DNA of 64,000 nucleotides, taken from the NCBI GenBank assembly GCA_009103225.1, contig RHPI01003041.1, forward strand, positions 1 through 64,000. Reading direction: 5' to 3'. Below, in pieces: positions 13,000 to 24,984 of the stretch. The notes under the pieces were generated by a model that was given only the letters and a program-made list of their open reading frames with translations, was not told the origin of the DNA and did not search any database. Origin of the DNA: Chlorokybus atmophyticus. Taxonomy: Eukaryota; Streptophyta; Chlorokybophyceae; Chlorokybales; Chlorokybaceae. Position 1 is the stretch's first letter; every line of letters begins with the position of its first letter. Position numbers and translations under genes: made by a program.

Positions 13000-13549
13000 C
13001 TATGCAAAATTTCGCAGCCGAGTGCAGGTGCTTGCATGGTTCATGTGCGAGGGTGGTGGTGGAGTTACAGAGTATGAAGAGGAAGCCGAGGGGAAAACAT
13101 AATGGGTAGTAGCTTGGACTGTCAAAGTAGTCATTTGAGCTTTGAAACAAGGACGCTTGGTGACATGCACACACACCAGTCATAAATGTGCAGTCGTGTG
13201 ATTGTATCTTCTGAGCTAAGTAGAGCACGATACACAATGCAAGCACAAATTCTATAAAGCGCAAGCGAATGCTAAACAAACTTGCATGTAATTAGTGTTC
13301 AAAACCCATACACCCCGTGTAATGAGTTGAAATCGTTTAAATGTTGGAGGGCATGCAATTGTAAATGGACACAGAATGTGCTCTACTAATCATTCAGCTA
13401 TACATTGCCTGAATATTTTTAAGGGAGCATAAGGTTGTAGCAATAACAAACATGTTCAACTCACCAAGTCCCAATTGCCGGTGAATAATCAAGTAATCAG
13501 CTTGTCACCCATGTAGATTTATTGTCTTCATCAGTTTCATGCCATAGAT

Positions 13550-13690
13550 GTGAGTGGATTTTCAACACTTTTTTAAATCTAGCAACACGATTCGCACTAA
13601 GTCCTAGCTGTGAGTGAATTTTTAACACTATTCCAAAATCAAGCAATACGATTCGCACTAAGTCTTGGTTGTGAGTGAATGTTCAACACC
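13550..13690 (+). repeat. Tandem repeat, period about 60 bp
   Basis: Two full units (13550-13609 and 13610-13670) and a partial third begin GTGAGTGGAT or GTGAGTGAAT and share ACGATTCGCACTAAGTC. The units have diverged, so the array is not recent. Confidence 0.75.
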
Positions 13691-13890
13691 GCAGGAATAA
13701 ACGTATACTCTTATTTTGGCCAAGTCCCGAATGTGATTGAATGTGCAAGTAGATTGCACTGCTAATTGTAATATACACTCTAGTATATGTTAAAGCTCAA
13801 GTTGCTCAAAACCTTTTTTCACAGCTAGCGTGAGCTGGGGGGCAGCTCTATTCTTAACTACAGCATTGGTATGCTACACACCACCTGCTA

Positions 13891-15064
13891 CTACTGGCTC
13901 AACCCGCGTCTTTGTTGTGCTAGCATACCATCCATGAGTGTTCGCAACCACCTTCTCAACCTGTCTATCTCTTGAGGACGAAACCAATTCCTTTGCATCT
14001 GCACACAATCACACAACAACATGTGGTTGCTAAGCATGTATCAGCCTACATGACTGTGCCACCAAAGCACCTTCCACTTCTAAACATTGCAGTGCAAATG
14101 CTTGAGCTGTACCTGTTGAAATATCCGTGCCTTTCGCTCAATTGGAGCAGCTTTTACCCCATCTATAAACTTGTCACGATAAAGCATGACATACAGCCCG
14201 CACGCAACTCAATCCTTCTGCTGAGGGACCTACACAAAGACGTGTCAATGCCTGCAAACCAAATGCATGTGCATGCATCCAATCAAGGCGTTGTAATAGG
14301 ATGCATGCAAACTCATCACTAGTGCACTACAACATGTGCTACCTGTGGTACAAGAAGCTGTAAGTTTTCGGGGGAGAAGCGTTGTTGCGTGTCACTTCCA
14401 TGCTTTCTGCCCCACATGTCGTCAAGGTAAGCGCGCATGGGTCCATCAACATGGTGATGCAGGTCGAGAGAGGCGAGATGGACGAGTAAAGGCGGCATGT
14501 CACTTCCAGGTTGGGCTCTAGGCTTGCACACAAGCAGCAGACTCCAATGAGTCCTGTGTACACAATCAAAATGGCATGTTCGCAAGTCCAGCAGCAGTCC
14601 GGCAAGACATATAACCTTGGCGCTTGACTTGCTCTCACCGCGTGTCTGGGTTGACAACCACTCTCAACAAGTCCTTGGCAAACGGATCTCTCTCCCACTT
14701 GTCTATCCTGGGATTGCTCGTGTGCCGGCTATCTTATTCATGGTAGCGCACGATCTTGGTGTAGAAATGCGGATCAAACATCTTCATGTGAGTGCTGTTA
14801 GCTCTACCCAGGAGCTCTACTGGGTATATGTGCGTGTGTGACATGTACGTATGACACACGAATAACACTAACACAACAAGCATCGTACCTGCCAAAAAAG
14901 TGCAAGATAGTGTTATTGAGCTTCTGTCTTCCATTCAGCAACCTCCTGTCCGTTTCAAGCACTAGCATCGCATCATGTGCACTTGCACTAGGGTACTGCC
15001 GCAGCCGTTGTGGGTTGCTGATTACAACCCTCTTCTCCATCATCATTTTCCAATGCGACTGCCT
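13891..15064 (-). pseudogene. Ulp1-type (C48) cysteine protease, broken
   Basis: Five phase-compatible exons with GT-AG borders: 15064-14889, 14794-14639, 14553-14343, 14229-14113 and 13998-13891 (ends TAG). The order matches the Ulp1/SENP fold: an LLNGRQKLNNTI segment (family: L-x-G-x-x-LND), FDPHFYTKI, the catalytic His in THWSLLLV, then VPQQKD and the catalytic Cys in ACGLYVMLY. This family removes SUMO or similar modifiers and is also carried by some DNA transposons. Three defects are visible: an in-frame TAA at 14734-14736, a TGA at 14209-14211 just before the Cys, and Ala where the catalytic Asp is expected (HLASL instead of HLDSL). Upstream exons are absent and the LINE begins just beyond, so the 5' part was probably lost or displaced. 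Confidence 0.82.
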
Positions 15065-15480
15065 CTGCAGCCATAAATAGTTCAGTTAGGCAGTGAAGAC
15101 CACAACTCAAACAGAACAATGACTTTATTTCAGACTGGAGAGCCAGGGTTCAAGGGGCTAGTATACAGAGTAACTAGATATCCGAGATAGCAAGCCAAAC
15201 CATGCTACCAGTATGGAAGTTAGCCTCCGAGCAAAGATACCTCTGCTGCCCAAAACACTCCAGTCGCGGCCTCCCGTGCATCGTCCTTCAACGGGGTAGA
15301 GCTAGCCGTCAGCCATTCCTCCTTAGCCCGGGAGGTGAGAGCACAAGAGACTTGACAGATAAGAGAGAACAGATAAGGAGAGGAAGGATCATAGCAGTGA
15401 GTACAGCGAAAGCACCAAAGGTGCCAGAGAAGAAAAGGCCTGCACAGCGTCCAGACATGGCTGAGAGCTAAAGGAGAGAA

Positions 15481-15693
15481 CTAGGTGTTCACATCAAAAG
15501 GAGTAGAGGTAGGAGATATAGTAATCGAGCCCCGCAGGAGGCAGATGAGACGGGAGAACCAAGCCCAAAGAGCCACTGCAGTCGGGCAAGAGTAGAAGAG
15601 GTGGAGTGGAGTCTCGAGTGGAAAGTCCTCGCAAGTGAGCCACGAGGGATTGAAGCCCTTGTGAAAGAGCTTGTCCCCCATGTTCAAGGGCAT
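15481..15693 (-). pseudogene. LINE C-terminal zinc-binding domain
   Basis: The residues CEDFPLETPLHLFYSCP have the Cys...ET-x-x-HLF-x-x-C pattern of the domain found at the C-terminus of plant-type LINE reverse transcriptases. It is followed by ALWAWFSRL, also typical. It marks the 3' end of the LINE coding region. Confidence 0.8.
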
Positions 15694-16648
15694 GTTGGTG
15701 AGAAGCCAAAGAAGGGAGCGCTTCTTGCATGAGACCTTGAGCCGGTGAAAAGTTTTTCAAATGGAAGGCCACGGGAGCAAATCAGAGAGTATGCTCCAGT
15801 GGGTGAGTGCCGGGGCTCTATGTGCATGTCGTCTACTAAGCAGGCGGTAGCCAAGGCAAGCGGTGTAGTCCCACATAGAGTGTGCGCTCAGGTGAGGCGC
15901 GAGAGATGGTCGCCATGAGACCAAACAAGGGTCCAAATGCAAATCTGAACGGGAGCACCCCCTACCACTACCCAACCACTATATCGCGGGTCTCAGGGAG
16001 AAGAGCGAGCCAATTAGGGGAGCCAACCGCGGGTCTTGTGCGCCAAAGTGCAGAGGGCAAAACGCAAACCCGAGCCAGAGAAAAGACAGCAACCTGCTGG
16101 TCCGGGGTGCCATGATGTAGCGCCAATGTGGGGTTACACCTTTATGGACAGGCAGGCCCTCCGCCACCAGAGCCGCACCAATGAGCAGCCACTGCACCTC
16201 TCGAAACTTGAAGTCACACGACCACATGCGAAGCTGGTGCCATCTCAACACCTTCCAGGGCGCCAGCTGGGATCACAGAGGTGGGAGGCCCACTTAACGA
16301 GCAGGGCCTGTGTGTGACAAAAAGAGGGGTCGAGAATGCCAAGGCCACCGTCCTCTTTCGGGAGGCAAACTACATCTCAGCTAACCTTGTCACGAGTAGC
16401 CGGCGCAGCACCATCTTGCGAGGAACTCCATAAAAAGGGCTGTTTATAAACCGCGCAAGCTGGCAAGGTCGGACCTAGAGGGAGTGCCAACATCTGCGAT
16501 ACCAGAGGCAGAACGGAATAGATTAGTTGGCCACTAGCTTTCTGCCCATGAGAGAAGGGTAATGACGCGACCAAAGGTTGAGCTTGAATTGCACCTTTTC
16601 AAGCACCGCCTCGAACAGCTGCTGCGGGGGAGATGCCTATGGGGATAC

Positions 16649-17468
16649 CTAGGAGAGTGGATGTCTCTGTAGACGCAAGCCATTGAACACTCCAATCTGG
16701 AGGTGGCTCCCGTGCAGCTCCGCCCAAAAGATTCCAACAGACTTTGGAATACTCATGGCGGAGTCAGAGGCAAGGCAGTTCGTGCGCATCACCCTCGTAA
16801 AGGCAGCATAGCTGGTGGGAGGTGCGCAACAGGAGGTATCATCTGCAAAGGCAAAGTACCGGAGCTCACTGATCACATCAGCAGAAGAGGGGGAGCTGTT
16901 CGGAAGCTGCAGGCCAAGAATGTCAAGGTCCGCCTTGAGAAGAGGCCCCAAAGCTTCTGCTAAGATGAAGAGGGAAGGGGCTAACGGACAGCCCTGGCGA
17001 ATGCTCCGCTGGAGCGGGAAGGCCTCACACAAATGCCCATTGACCAACACCTTGCTGTAGCCCCCACCATTCAGCGTGCGCACTCACTCATAAAATCTGT
17101 CTTAAAAGCCCTGGGCACGCAGCTTCGCCTTAAGGAAGTCCTAGTCCATTCGGTCAACTGCATTTTCATACTCAAGCATGAGAAGAGCCATCTGTTGGTC
17201 CGACTCCTCAGCCCAAGCAATAGCATCCAGAGCGATTAAGACGCTATCCAAGCCGTAGCAACGCTTGACAAAGCCAGTTTGCTTTGGCGTACAATGCTTT
17301 GAAAGAAGAGGAAAAGCGCATGGCCAATGCCGTGGCTAAAATTTTGTAATGAGGCGGAAGTAGCGTGATGGACCTCCAGTTGCGCGGATTACCTGTAGGC
17401 CCTTGCTTGTAGATTAGGGTAATGATCCCCAGCCTCTGAGAGGTGCCTAGCACCCCAACAAACAACAC
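16649..17468 (-). pseudogene. LINE reverse transcriptase
   Basis: Two frames cover the core. The first (17468-17244) has IITLIYKQGPTGNPRNWRSI, the finger region of L1-type reverse transcriptases. The second (17083-16649) has RQGCPLAPSLFI and FAFADDT, the palm motif with the two catalytic Asp residues at about 16840-16860. A frame change and missing sequence separate them. In life the enzyme copies element RNA at a nicked target. Confidence 0.9.
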
Positions 17469-18155
17469 CTCTGAGCATTACTGCCAAGTCCTGTCCGAAC
17501 ACTCCCCACATCCTTTGCCAAAGAAGGCGGTGAGGTCGTCATGTCCTTGGCAGTTGTGCGGCTCCATAGCCGTAAGCGATGCTAGCAGCTCTGCAGCACT
17601 GACCGAAAAGTTCAAATATAGTGCAGACTCTGTTCCCACCACCATATCCACCACCGCGACACAGTCCGCCACTGCCTGTTGCTTGGCAGCAGAGTCCACC
17701 ACAGAAGAGGAGAACAAAGACTGGTAAAATGAAGCAGTGGCTGATAAATGCTGCTTTGCTCAAATGTGGAGGAGAGAGAGGCTGCAGCGTGTGCGTGAGA
17801 GAGAGAAGGGATGAGGGAGGAAAGTTTGTCCGCCTTGCCCTTGCCAAAGAAGAGCTTGGTCATGCGCTCCCCCTGAAGACGCCACCTGCCACTAGCCCAC
17901 ATGGGAGCCCCTTCCAGCCGCCGCCCCTCAAGGGAGCACAAGTCTGACACAACCTGTGCTCGTGCAGTAAGGAAGAAAGCGTCTGTGGGAGCGGCAGTTA
18001 GGGAGGACTCCACGTCACTGAGTAGAGTGCGCTGCGAGAGTTCTTCCTGCTGCAGACGTTGCTTGCGTCTGAAGGTGAGGCGCTTGGACAAGCTGGCAAG
18101 CAGGTCTAGCCCTTCCTTAAACCAAGCAATAAGAGCTCCCCCCCCCTCCCCCCCN

Positions 18156-18394
18156 TTTCTGTCAAACAGGTCCTCCCAATAGACCATCCAATATTTCAAG
18201 AGAGCGTCAGCAAGTTCTAACAGCTCTGCAGTCCATCCATGTAGGCAAGAGTTGTGAAAGAAGATGCGGATGAGCAAGTGAAACGCAAAGCTAACATCTG
18301 TGGTTGCTATGTAAACCAGATTCACAGCGTATGCCACAACAGACTGCACGAACATCTGCAAGTCTTGGGCCTTGAACCAAGCCCGGTGCTTGAT
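18156..18394 (-). repeat. 239-bp duplicate of Tnp2 transposase DNA, probably an assembly chimera
   Basis: These 239 bases appear identical to 29364-29602. The left edge is a C-run with an unknown base at 18155; the right edge is another C-run. Removing the block joins the two C-runs and restores a plausible LINE reading (Gly-rich run followed by ALIAWFKEGLDLL). A misplaced gap-fill in a homopolymer is more likely than a real insertion. Confidence 0.8.
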
Positions 18395-18568
18395 CCCCCC
18401 CCTCCCGAAGGACAAAGCAACTGATGCTTACCCCACTCCTCCTCCACCGCTAACGTAAAGGCAAGGTCGGAGAGCAGGGCGGGGTCAAGCTTCCAAAACC
18501 CTGGACCCCTCTCACCCGCTCTTAGCGACATCAAGCTTGTGCTCACTGGCTTGTGGTCCGTAATCAGC

Positions 18569-19282
18569 TCATCCGTACGCACGAATGCTGGCGAGCAACG
18601 TCCTCAACCCTGAGCTGCTGTAAAAGCGATCAAGGCGTGCCGCTCTTCGCTCTTCACCTCGCCTGCCGTTGTCCCAAGTATGTACTGCAAGGTCAGGGTG
18701 AAGAACGCAGAGAGAGTCTTCCATGTCAAATTGTAACATCCATGGGAGAAGGGATTCCTCATCAGCTAGACTCGAGGAGAGAGTTGGGTGTGAGCGATTT
18801 AGGGGTGACGCTCCAGTGAAGTTCCAGTCGCCACCAGCCACACACCAGTCCGCTGGGGGGAGAAGAGACAGCAGTGAAGAGAAGAATTGATGACGATCAC
18901 TAGGAAGGTTGGGGGCGTACACATTGACAATCAACAGCAACCCCTCCCCCCATCAAACGCGGAGCCAGCAACATCTGCCTAGGACATCGTCACCTGTGTC
19001 CACAGTTGCTGGCTCTCAAGAATGAGGGTATAGCTACACCGCCACAACTCCCTTGCACCGGTGACCAGACTGAGGCACCTGACCAAAAGCGCAGCAACCA
19101 GGTGTCTCGTGATGTAGAATCAAGCTTTGTTTCTTGCAGTAAGAAAGCGGGTGACGAGGACTGCCCCATGCGCACAAGCGTGCCAGCAATGCGCTGCGTT
19201 TGCTGACACCATGCTGCGTCCGCTGGCTAGAACGACCACGAACATTCCAGGAATGAAGGAATATCTTCTGGAGACAGCTCAT
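18569..19282 (-). pseudogene. LINE apurinic/apyrimidinic-type endonuclease
   Basis: The start SWNVRG, then LLIVNVYAPN, VAGGDWN and a later LDRFY are hallmarks of the endonuclease/exonuclease/phosphatase domain that nicks target DNA for LINE insertion. The region is split over two frames (19282-19034 and 18940-18569), so this copy is inactive. Confidence 0.85.
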
Positions 19283-19974
19283 CCCTGGCTTGATTACATG
19301 CCATAGAGTTCTTGCATGAATATAACGGACTGATCACACTCCACCCGAGAAAGGGCCTCGTGAAGAGAGGAATCTGCGAAGGACGGCAGCTGGCCCAGCC
19401 CCAGAGCCAGCACGCGAAGCGTGGATAGAACATCCGCACAGGGAATCAAGGAAGCGATTGAGAGATGCGCGTGCGGGGAAGTGAGAGCAAGTCCAGCCAG
19501 ACCGCCTCCGCACCTGAATGAGCATTGGGCGGGGAGTCTGGGTCCCCTTCAAGGCAAACAAGCCACACTCCAACCTTCACGCCGTCTGGGAGGGAGGATG
19601 ACAGCACCAACGCTGCTATCTGCCGTTTGCACCACTCTACAGACAAGGGAATGGCTAGCTTTACTGAGCAGCAGTGCGGGCAGCAAGCTGGGTATCTGCA
19701 TTCGAGCCCGCCGCATCCGCCTGCAAGCAAGGCAGGCGAAAAGGCCTAGCCGCAGCTAGGTGGTTGCGGCGAGCCCCAAGCCACCACCGTCTAGCCGTGC
19801 AGCGGAACAGCAGAGCCGCTGGCCCTGGCCTCTGCATGATGGTTGCCTTCGAGCGAGAAACTGCCTAAGGAGAAGGCGATATTGGCCTTGCCGGTGAGAT
19901 AAGCATAAGCGCCGCCCCTGGAGCTGCAGTCGGTACTGCAGCTGGCGCAAGCGAAGCTGCAAATTGTGCTAAGG

Positions 19975-20135
19975 CGGTGGCGCAGCTGGCGCTGCAGATG
20001 GCGCTACAGCTGGCGCTGCCGACGGCGCTGCAGCTGACACTGCAGACGACACTGCAGCTGGCGCCACAGCCAATGCTGCAGATGGTGCTGTAGCTGGTGT
20101 TGTAGCTGCCGCTGCTGATGGCGGGAAAAGCTGCT
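19975..20135 (-). repeat. GCTGCA-rich minisatellite in LINE ORF1 region
   Basis: Imperfect repeats of the type GCTGCAG(A/C)TGGCGCT. On the minus strand they encode an Ala/Pro/Val-rich tract, possibly a linker of the LINE ORF1 protein. Confidence 0.7.
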
Positions 20136-20917
20136 GAGCACGCAGCCTGGCAGCAGGAGGAGCCAGAGGAGAGGAAGAAGGGGAGCTGAGCGAGTCATCA
20201 ATCAGCTGTGCAGCGCGCCAGTCCTCCAAGGCTCAAGCAACACGAGTGCCAAGCGAAAATTTTGAAGAAGAAGCTGCATGCAGCTTCGCACGCCAGTCAC
20301 CAAGTGAGAGCCAGCCATGCGTGGAGGGTGGAGCATGCTTGCCGGCTCAAGGCGCTGGCAGGACGGGAGAGAGCAAGTACACCACACGGCAAAGCCAATG
20401 CATGCAAGGCTGCGAGCGTGATGGCGAAGCCAATCACCACCGTCGCCGACCTTTCCCGCGAGGGGGCGCAGCTTTGTGAAGGCGAGGCACGAGGACTGGC
20501 CCACATCAGTCATCAGAACCTGCGCATCATCGTCGCCGCTCAGTAGGCGGTGCCCAATCAGAGGGATGAGATAAGCCTTCTTTGGCTGAGCATCGTCAAG
20601 CTGGAGGCCCGCATCTAGTAGAGCGAGGGGGAGGGGAAGGACTGCAGGCGGAGCAGGGTTGGGATCGCCAGCGGGTGGAGAGCGGCCACAGCCTGCACGG
20701 GGGCGTCTTCTCCCTCATCCTTCTTTTCCAACATATCAAGCATGTCCACCTCATCCGCCCAGCTGCGCCATGCCCGTGCTGGCTTCGTGGGCTGCAGCCA
20801 GCCCTCGTGAAAAGCTTGAGCCGTGGCTCGGAGCATGGTCCGAGAGAGCATCTTGGGAGGCGGTAGGATGGCTCACCAGCATGGGGGAGACCTCGCCTGA
20901 GTGCTCAGCAGCGGGGT

Positions 20918-21768
20918 NNNNNNNNNNNNNNNNNNNNNNNNNNNNNNNNNNNNNNNNNNNNNNNNNNNNNNNNNNNNNNNNNNNNNNNNNNNNNNNNNNN
21001 NNNNNNNNNNNNNNNNNNNNNNNNNNNNNNNNNNNNNNNNNNNNNNNNNNNNNNNNNNNNNNNNNNNNNNNNNNNNNNNNNNNNNNNNNNNNNNNNNNNN
21101 NNNNNNNNNNNNNNNNNNNNNNNNNNNNNNNNNNNNNNNNNNNNNNNNNNNNNNNNNNNNNNNNNNNNNNNNNNNNNNNNNNNNNNNNNNNNNNNNNNNN
21201 NNNNNNNNNNNNNNNNNNNNNNNNNNNNNNNNNNNNNNNNNNNNNNNNNNNNNNNNNNNNNNNNNNNNNNNNNNNNNNNNNNNNNNNNNNNNNNNNNNNN
21301 NNNNNNNNNNNNNNNNNNNNNNNNNNNNNNNNNNNNNNNNNNNNNNNNNNNNNNNNNNNNNNNNNNNNNNNNNNNNNNNNNNNNNNNNNNNNNNNNNNNN
21401 NNNNNNNNNNNNNNNNNNNNNNNNNNNNNNNNNNNNNNNNNNNNNNNNNNNNNNNNNNNNNNNNNNNNNNNNNNNNNNNNNNNNNNNNNNNNNNNNNNNN
21501 NNNNNNNNNNNNNNNNNNNNNNNNNNNNNNNNNNNNNNNNNNNNNNNNNNNNNNNNNNNNNNNNNNNNNNNNNNNNNNNNNNNNNNNNNNNNNNNNNNNN
21601 NNNNNNNNNNNNNNNNNNNNNNNNNNNNNNNNNNNNNNNNNNNNNNNNNNNNNNNNNNNNNNNNNNNNNNNNNNNNNNNNNNNNNNNNNNNNNNNNNNNN
21701 NNNNNNNNNNNNNNNNNNNNNNNNNNNNNNNNNNNNNNNNNNNNNNNNNNNNNNNNNNNNNNNNNNNN
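20918..21768. other. Assembly gap (851 N)
   Basis: Unknown sequence within the LINE ORF1 region. Long frames drawn through it are meaningless. The gap probably reflects a repeat collapse, so its length may be an estimate. Confidence 1.
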
Positions 21769-21830
21769 ATCTTCATGGGGGGGAAGAGCTGAGTGGCTGG
21801 CACGGAAGAGAGATTACGTGCAACAGCCCG

Positions 21831-22593
21831 CTACAACTGAGAGCAACGCTGCAGTGCCAACCTCATCCGGTGGGGGGGAGCTAGCAGCTGCAGACGAAGG
21901 AGCAAGGGCGGAGGGGGCGTGGAAGTCGTAGCTGAGCGAGCAAGCAGAGGGGGGCGCGAGTCTCCTGCAGACTGCGCTCCCTTCAACGACAAGCGAGCAG
22001 AGCGAGGGCATTGACTGCGAGTGTGGCCTTCTTGCCCGCACCCATAGCATGTCGATGGTGGATGCGGGGTGAGGACCTTGACCGACACTTGCTGCCAATG
22101 CTCACCCGTGGAGAAGCGAACCATGATGACTTTGGGTAGGGTTTCGCCTGGGGACAGAATGAATTGATAGCGGGTGTTGGATGTTTTAAAGTTTGCCGAG
22201 GAGGTTGGAATATTATGGGGGAGCTGAGCTTGCCAAAGTGCTGAAGGGCGGAGCGAACGAAGGGGACAATGTCGGGATGAGAGCCAAGGAGAGAGACCCA
22301 GAAGGACGGAGAGCGATCTTCATCCCACCTGTAGACTGGAACAGCACGTCCGTCGGAGGGGGTGGGGAGCAGCGTTGCGCCCTTGCCAGCACTTGAGCAG
22401 CCCCTACCACAACGGAGAAAATACGTTGCACAACCCCTCCGGGTGGAGTGTGCATGCACTGAATCAGAGAACCCCCCATCCCATCAGCACACACTTGCCT
22501 TAGCCATGCAATGCGGACACTAGCAACAGATTCCATCGCGGGAGTGAACGCAAAGCAAAAACAAGTGCACGTGGGACAAGCACAGTCTGCCAA
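21831..22593 (-). pseudogene. LINE ORF1 (nucleic-acid-binding protein) with CCHC knuckle
   Basis: The minus strand encodes CYGCGQEGHTRSQCP, a perfect C-x2-C-x4-H-x4-C zinc knuckle, preceded by VMVRFSTGEHWQQVSVKV. Further upstream, in another frame, lies a segment containing FWVSLLGSHPDIVPFVRSAL. A gag-like RNA-binding domain followed by a knuckle is the usual ORF1 plan of plant-type LINEs. Frames shift at least twice, and the 3' continuation is hidden by the gap. Confidence 0.75.
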
Positions 22594-22599
22594 TCCTCA

Positions 22600-24984
22600 T
22601 AGCGTGATGGCGGAACAAAAATGGCATACACATCATCAGATGGAGGAGCGTCCACAGAGTACAGATCTTGAAGAATCAAAAACGTTGCAAATTTACACGG
22701 ACTGACTGACTATGGACTGAGGGGCTGACGGGTGCCTGACCCTACTTGACCCTTACGAACTTGACGATGTGAGCTATAAATGGACTGAATGAACTGCCGG
22801 TGCATTGTGAACAATAAGTAATTGCCGACCGCATGTTGTGCAGTAAAGTGGACTGTTGCCTATTGGTGATGACATGACAGCAACATATTCAGACGGCGGA
22901 CCGCCGATTATCCAGCTTCTGTAACGGCGACCTACCTATTATGACAGTTAGGTGCATGTTCAGGCCCCTAATGACGACAAGCGATACTGATTAGTCAAAG
23001 CTGTACCGCGGCCGGCCGGCGGCCGTACATAAGCCGCTGCGGCGACAAATGTTAATTGGCAAGCAAGTGACCACTCAGTTCCAATAAAGTCACCTTAGAG
23101 AGACGAGCGATGGCGGCGAGTGCAACAGTGGTACAACAGTTCCATCATAGTACCCTATATGGTACACATGTACTCATCATAAGAAAGTATAATGGTGCCG
23201 TCGTACCATTTTAATGGTACAATTGTACCATCAAAATTAAAGCCGTAGAGCGTTTACAACGCAGCAGTGTTTAAAATGATCGACGGCATCAAAGACAATT
23301 ATGCGGCGGCGGCGGCGACAGCGACGGACATTAGGTGTATTTGGTTGATGTATAACGTTGCACTACGCACAACACCGCTTGCAGCCAAACCACCCTTGTT
23401 GTCTTAAGGCGGCCAGGCTAGGCCAGACCAGGCTAGGCGACGGCGGCGGCGGCGGCGGCTGTACATGGCAAGCGGCAGCACGTGAGTGTGTATGTTGTGT
23501 ATGTTGTGTATGTGTACGTTGTGTATGTTCACTGCGCTTGTTCAATTGCCTTGACCACCTTGTGCTTGCCAGCGGCGGCGGCGGAGCAGGGACATCGGCG
23601 GCGGAGCTGGAGCGGTGCAAAGGCGGCAGCTTAGTACAAGGGTAGTAGTACTAGCAGTAATAGTAGTAGCAGTAGTGGTACATGTAGTAGTATCAGCATT
23701 ATTAGTAGTAGTAGTAGCTTAGTGAAGTTTACATTGTAATGTTTTGTGTTTTATATATTATTAAAGCATTCCTGCGATGATAATCACACGTGACACCTAA
23801 TTATGATTGAGCGATACCATCAGGTACCTGCAACGGTACACATGACCAACGGCTAGTACCAAGAAAATACCTTAAGGTACCTGTTAATTTCGCTCTGTTT
23901 GCGTACAGTTGCCGCTACCTAACTGTTGGGTAACGGTTAATTACGTGTCAGGTAGGCAAAGTTGCCTTATCGTGACCGAGAAATAACTTTCAGGTACCTA
24001 TTAGTTAGGGTCAGTCCCCTTTTATAGACGGCCATCGACTGATGGTGACGACCTATGCCGAGGCCCCTGTATTAGTATCGCCGGTGAACTGAGCGCCGAG
24101 TCTAATTAAGTATCCTCAAACCCACGACCGTTGTATATATGTAATATGCCGTTACGGGAACATTTTGCGACTAATTGTGTGATGTACTTAGCTGTCTTCA
24201 GGGGGTCCTTTACAAGAACCCCAAGAAGAGCGGTGGTGTTGGTTGGAGCGGGTGACAGAGAGAATCCCGTCACAATACGCGTCCAAAGCTGCCCCCCTTC
24301 CTAGTTGCTGAAAGGGGGCAGGAGAGAGTGCGGCGATTGAGGCAAGTCGCCACCGGGCGCCCCGACTGGAGAAACTTCAGTCGGGGCGCCCCCCGTGGCC
24401 ATGGTCGTGGCCATTGACATGGAAGCGCGGAGCGCGCCAGCTCTAATCGGTGCTCAGCCAGACCGGGGTACGGCTCCTACCAGCACTAAGCAGCCCCCCG
24501 TCCCCCTCATCGATTACCCCCCCTCCGACGTCAAGGGCCAGCCTCCCGTTGCCGCCGCCGTCGCGACACGTGACCTTCACCGGTGTCACCACAACGCAAA
24601 CCAACAAGCTTACGCACCCAGCAGCTTACCATTGTTATCCCCATTCCGCTCTCTTTAACGTGTTGAACCCCACTCTCCACAGGTTGTGAAACCCTACCGC
24701 TATTGCCCGGCAGAGTACGGCGAGCAAGGCACTCCCTTGGGAGCTGCACTGGAGCACCACCTTCTTCGTATGCATCGCATTACGAGCACGTAACCTCAAC
24801 CATGCTGCCCGCAGCGTATCGCCAACAGAGGCTGTTTGAAAACATCGCGTAGACGTGATAAGCTCCTTCGTCGCAATTCTTCACATGGCAATCGTTATTT
24901 GTTTGTCATTACAAGTAAGAATGAATCTAGAAATGAAGTTCCTCACGAAGAGATGCCAAGCATTTGCTGCAATGAAGTCCACTT
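22600..24984. other. Intergenic region, repeats and palindromes only
   Basis: No gene was recognised. Contents: (CGG)n at 23439-23460, a GTA-rich tract at about 23640-23720, a cluster of GGTAC-containing words between 23150 and 24010, and a perfect 14-bp hairpin at 24355. Open frames at 24395-24689 have no known motif. Confidence 0.5.
24355..24391. other. Perfect GC-rich hairpin
   Basis: GGGCGCCCCGACTG (24355-24368) is perfectly complementary to 24378-24391 across a 9-nt loop. It resembles a strong RNA stem-loop or a miniature inverted-repeat core. No T-run follows it. Confidence 0.6.

Larger units (their letters stand above)
9601..13890. other. AT-rich intergenic region, no gene recognised
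   Basis: Mostly AT-rich DNA with frequent stops in all frames. A GC-richer island at about 11120-11510 carries a strong hairpin and an open frame of 150 residues with no recognised motif. Two diverged repeats (12481 and 12908) and a tandem repeat (13550) lie further in. I find no tRNA, rRNA or protein gene. Confidence 0.5.
15130..22600 (-). mobile_element. Non-LTR retrotransposon (LINE), decayed
   Basis: On the minus strand the order is ORF1 with a CCHC knuckle (about 22590-19760), endonuclease (19282-18569), reverse transcriptase (17468-16649) and a zinc-binding C-terminus (15693-15481). This is the plant-L1-like arrangement of an ORF1 followed by EN-RT-zf. Frames are interrupted many times. 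An AATAAA lies on the minus strand at about 15129-15124, but I see no poly(A) tail or target duplication, so both ends are approximate. It contains an 851-base gap and a misplaced fragment at 18156-18394. Confidence 0.85.

Noticed and set aside
14209-14736. Reassigned stop codons (TAA, TGA as sense) in the Ulp1 gene
   Set aside because: The long secreted-protein gene and the copia 3 pol contain no internal TAA, TAG or TGA, so a variant code is unlikely.
20659-21884. Long open frames of over 300 codons on both strands
   Set aside because: They run through the 851-base N gap and have no coding meaning.
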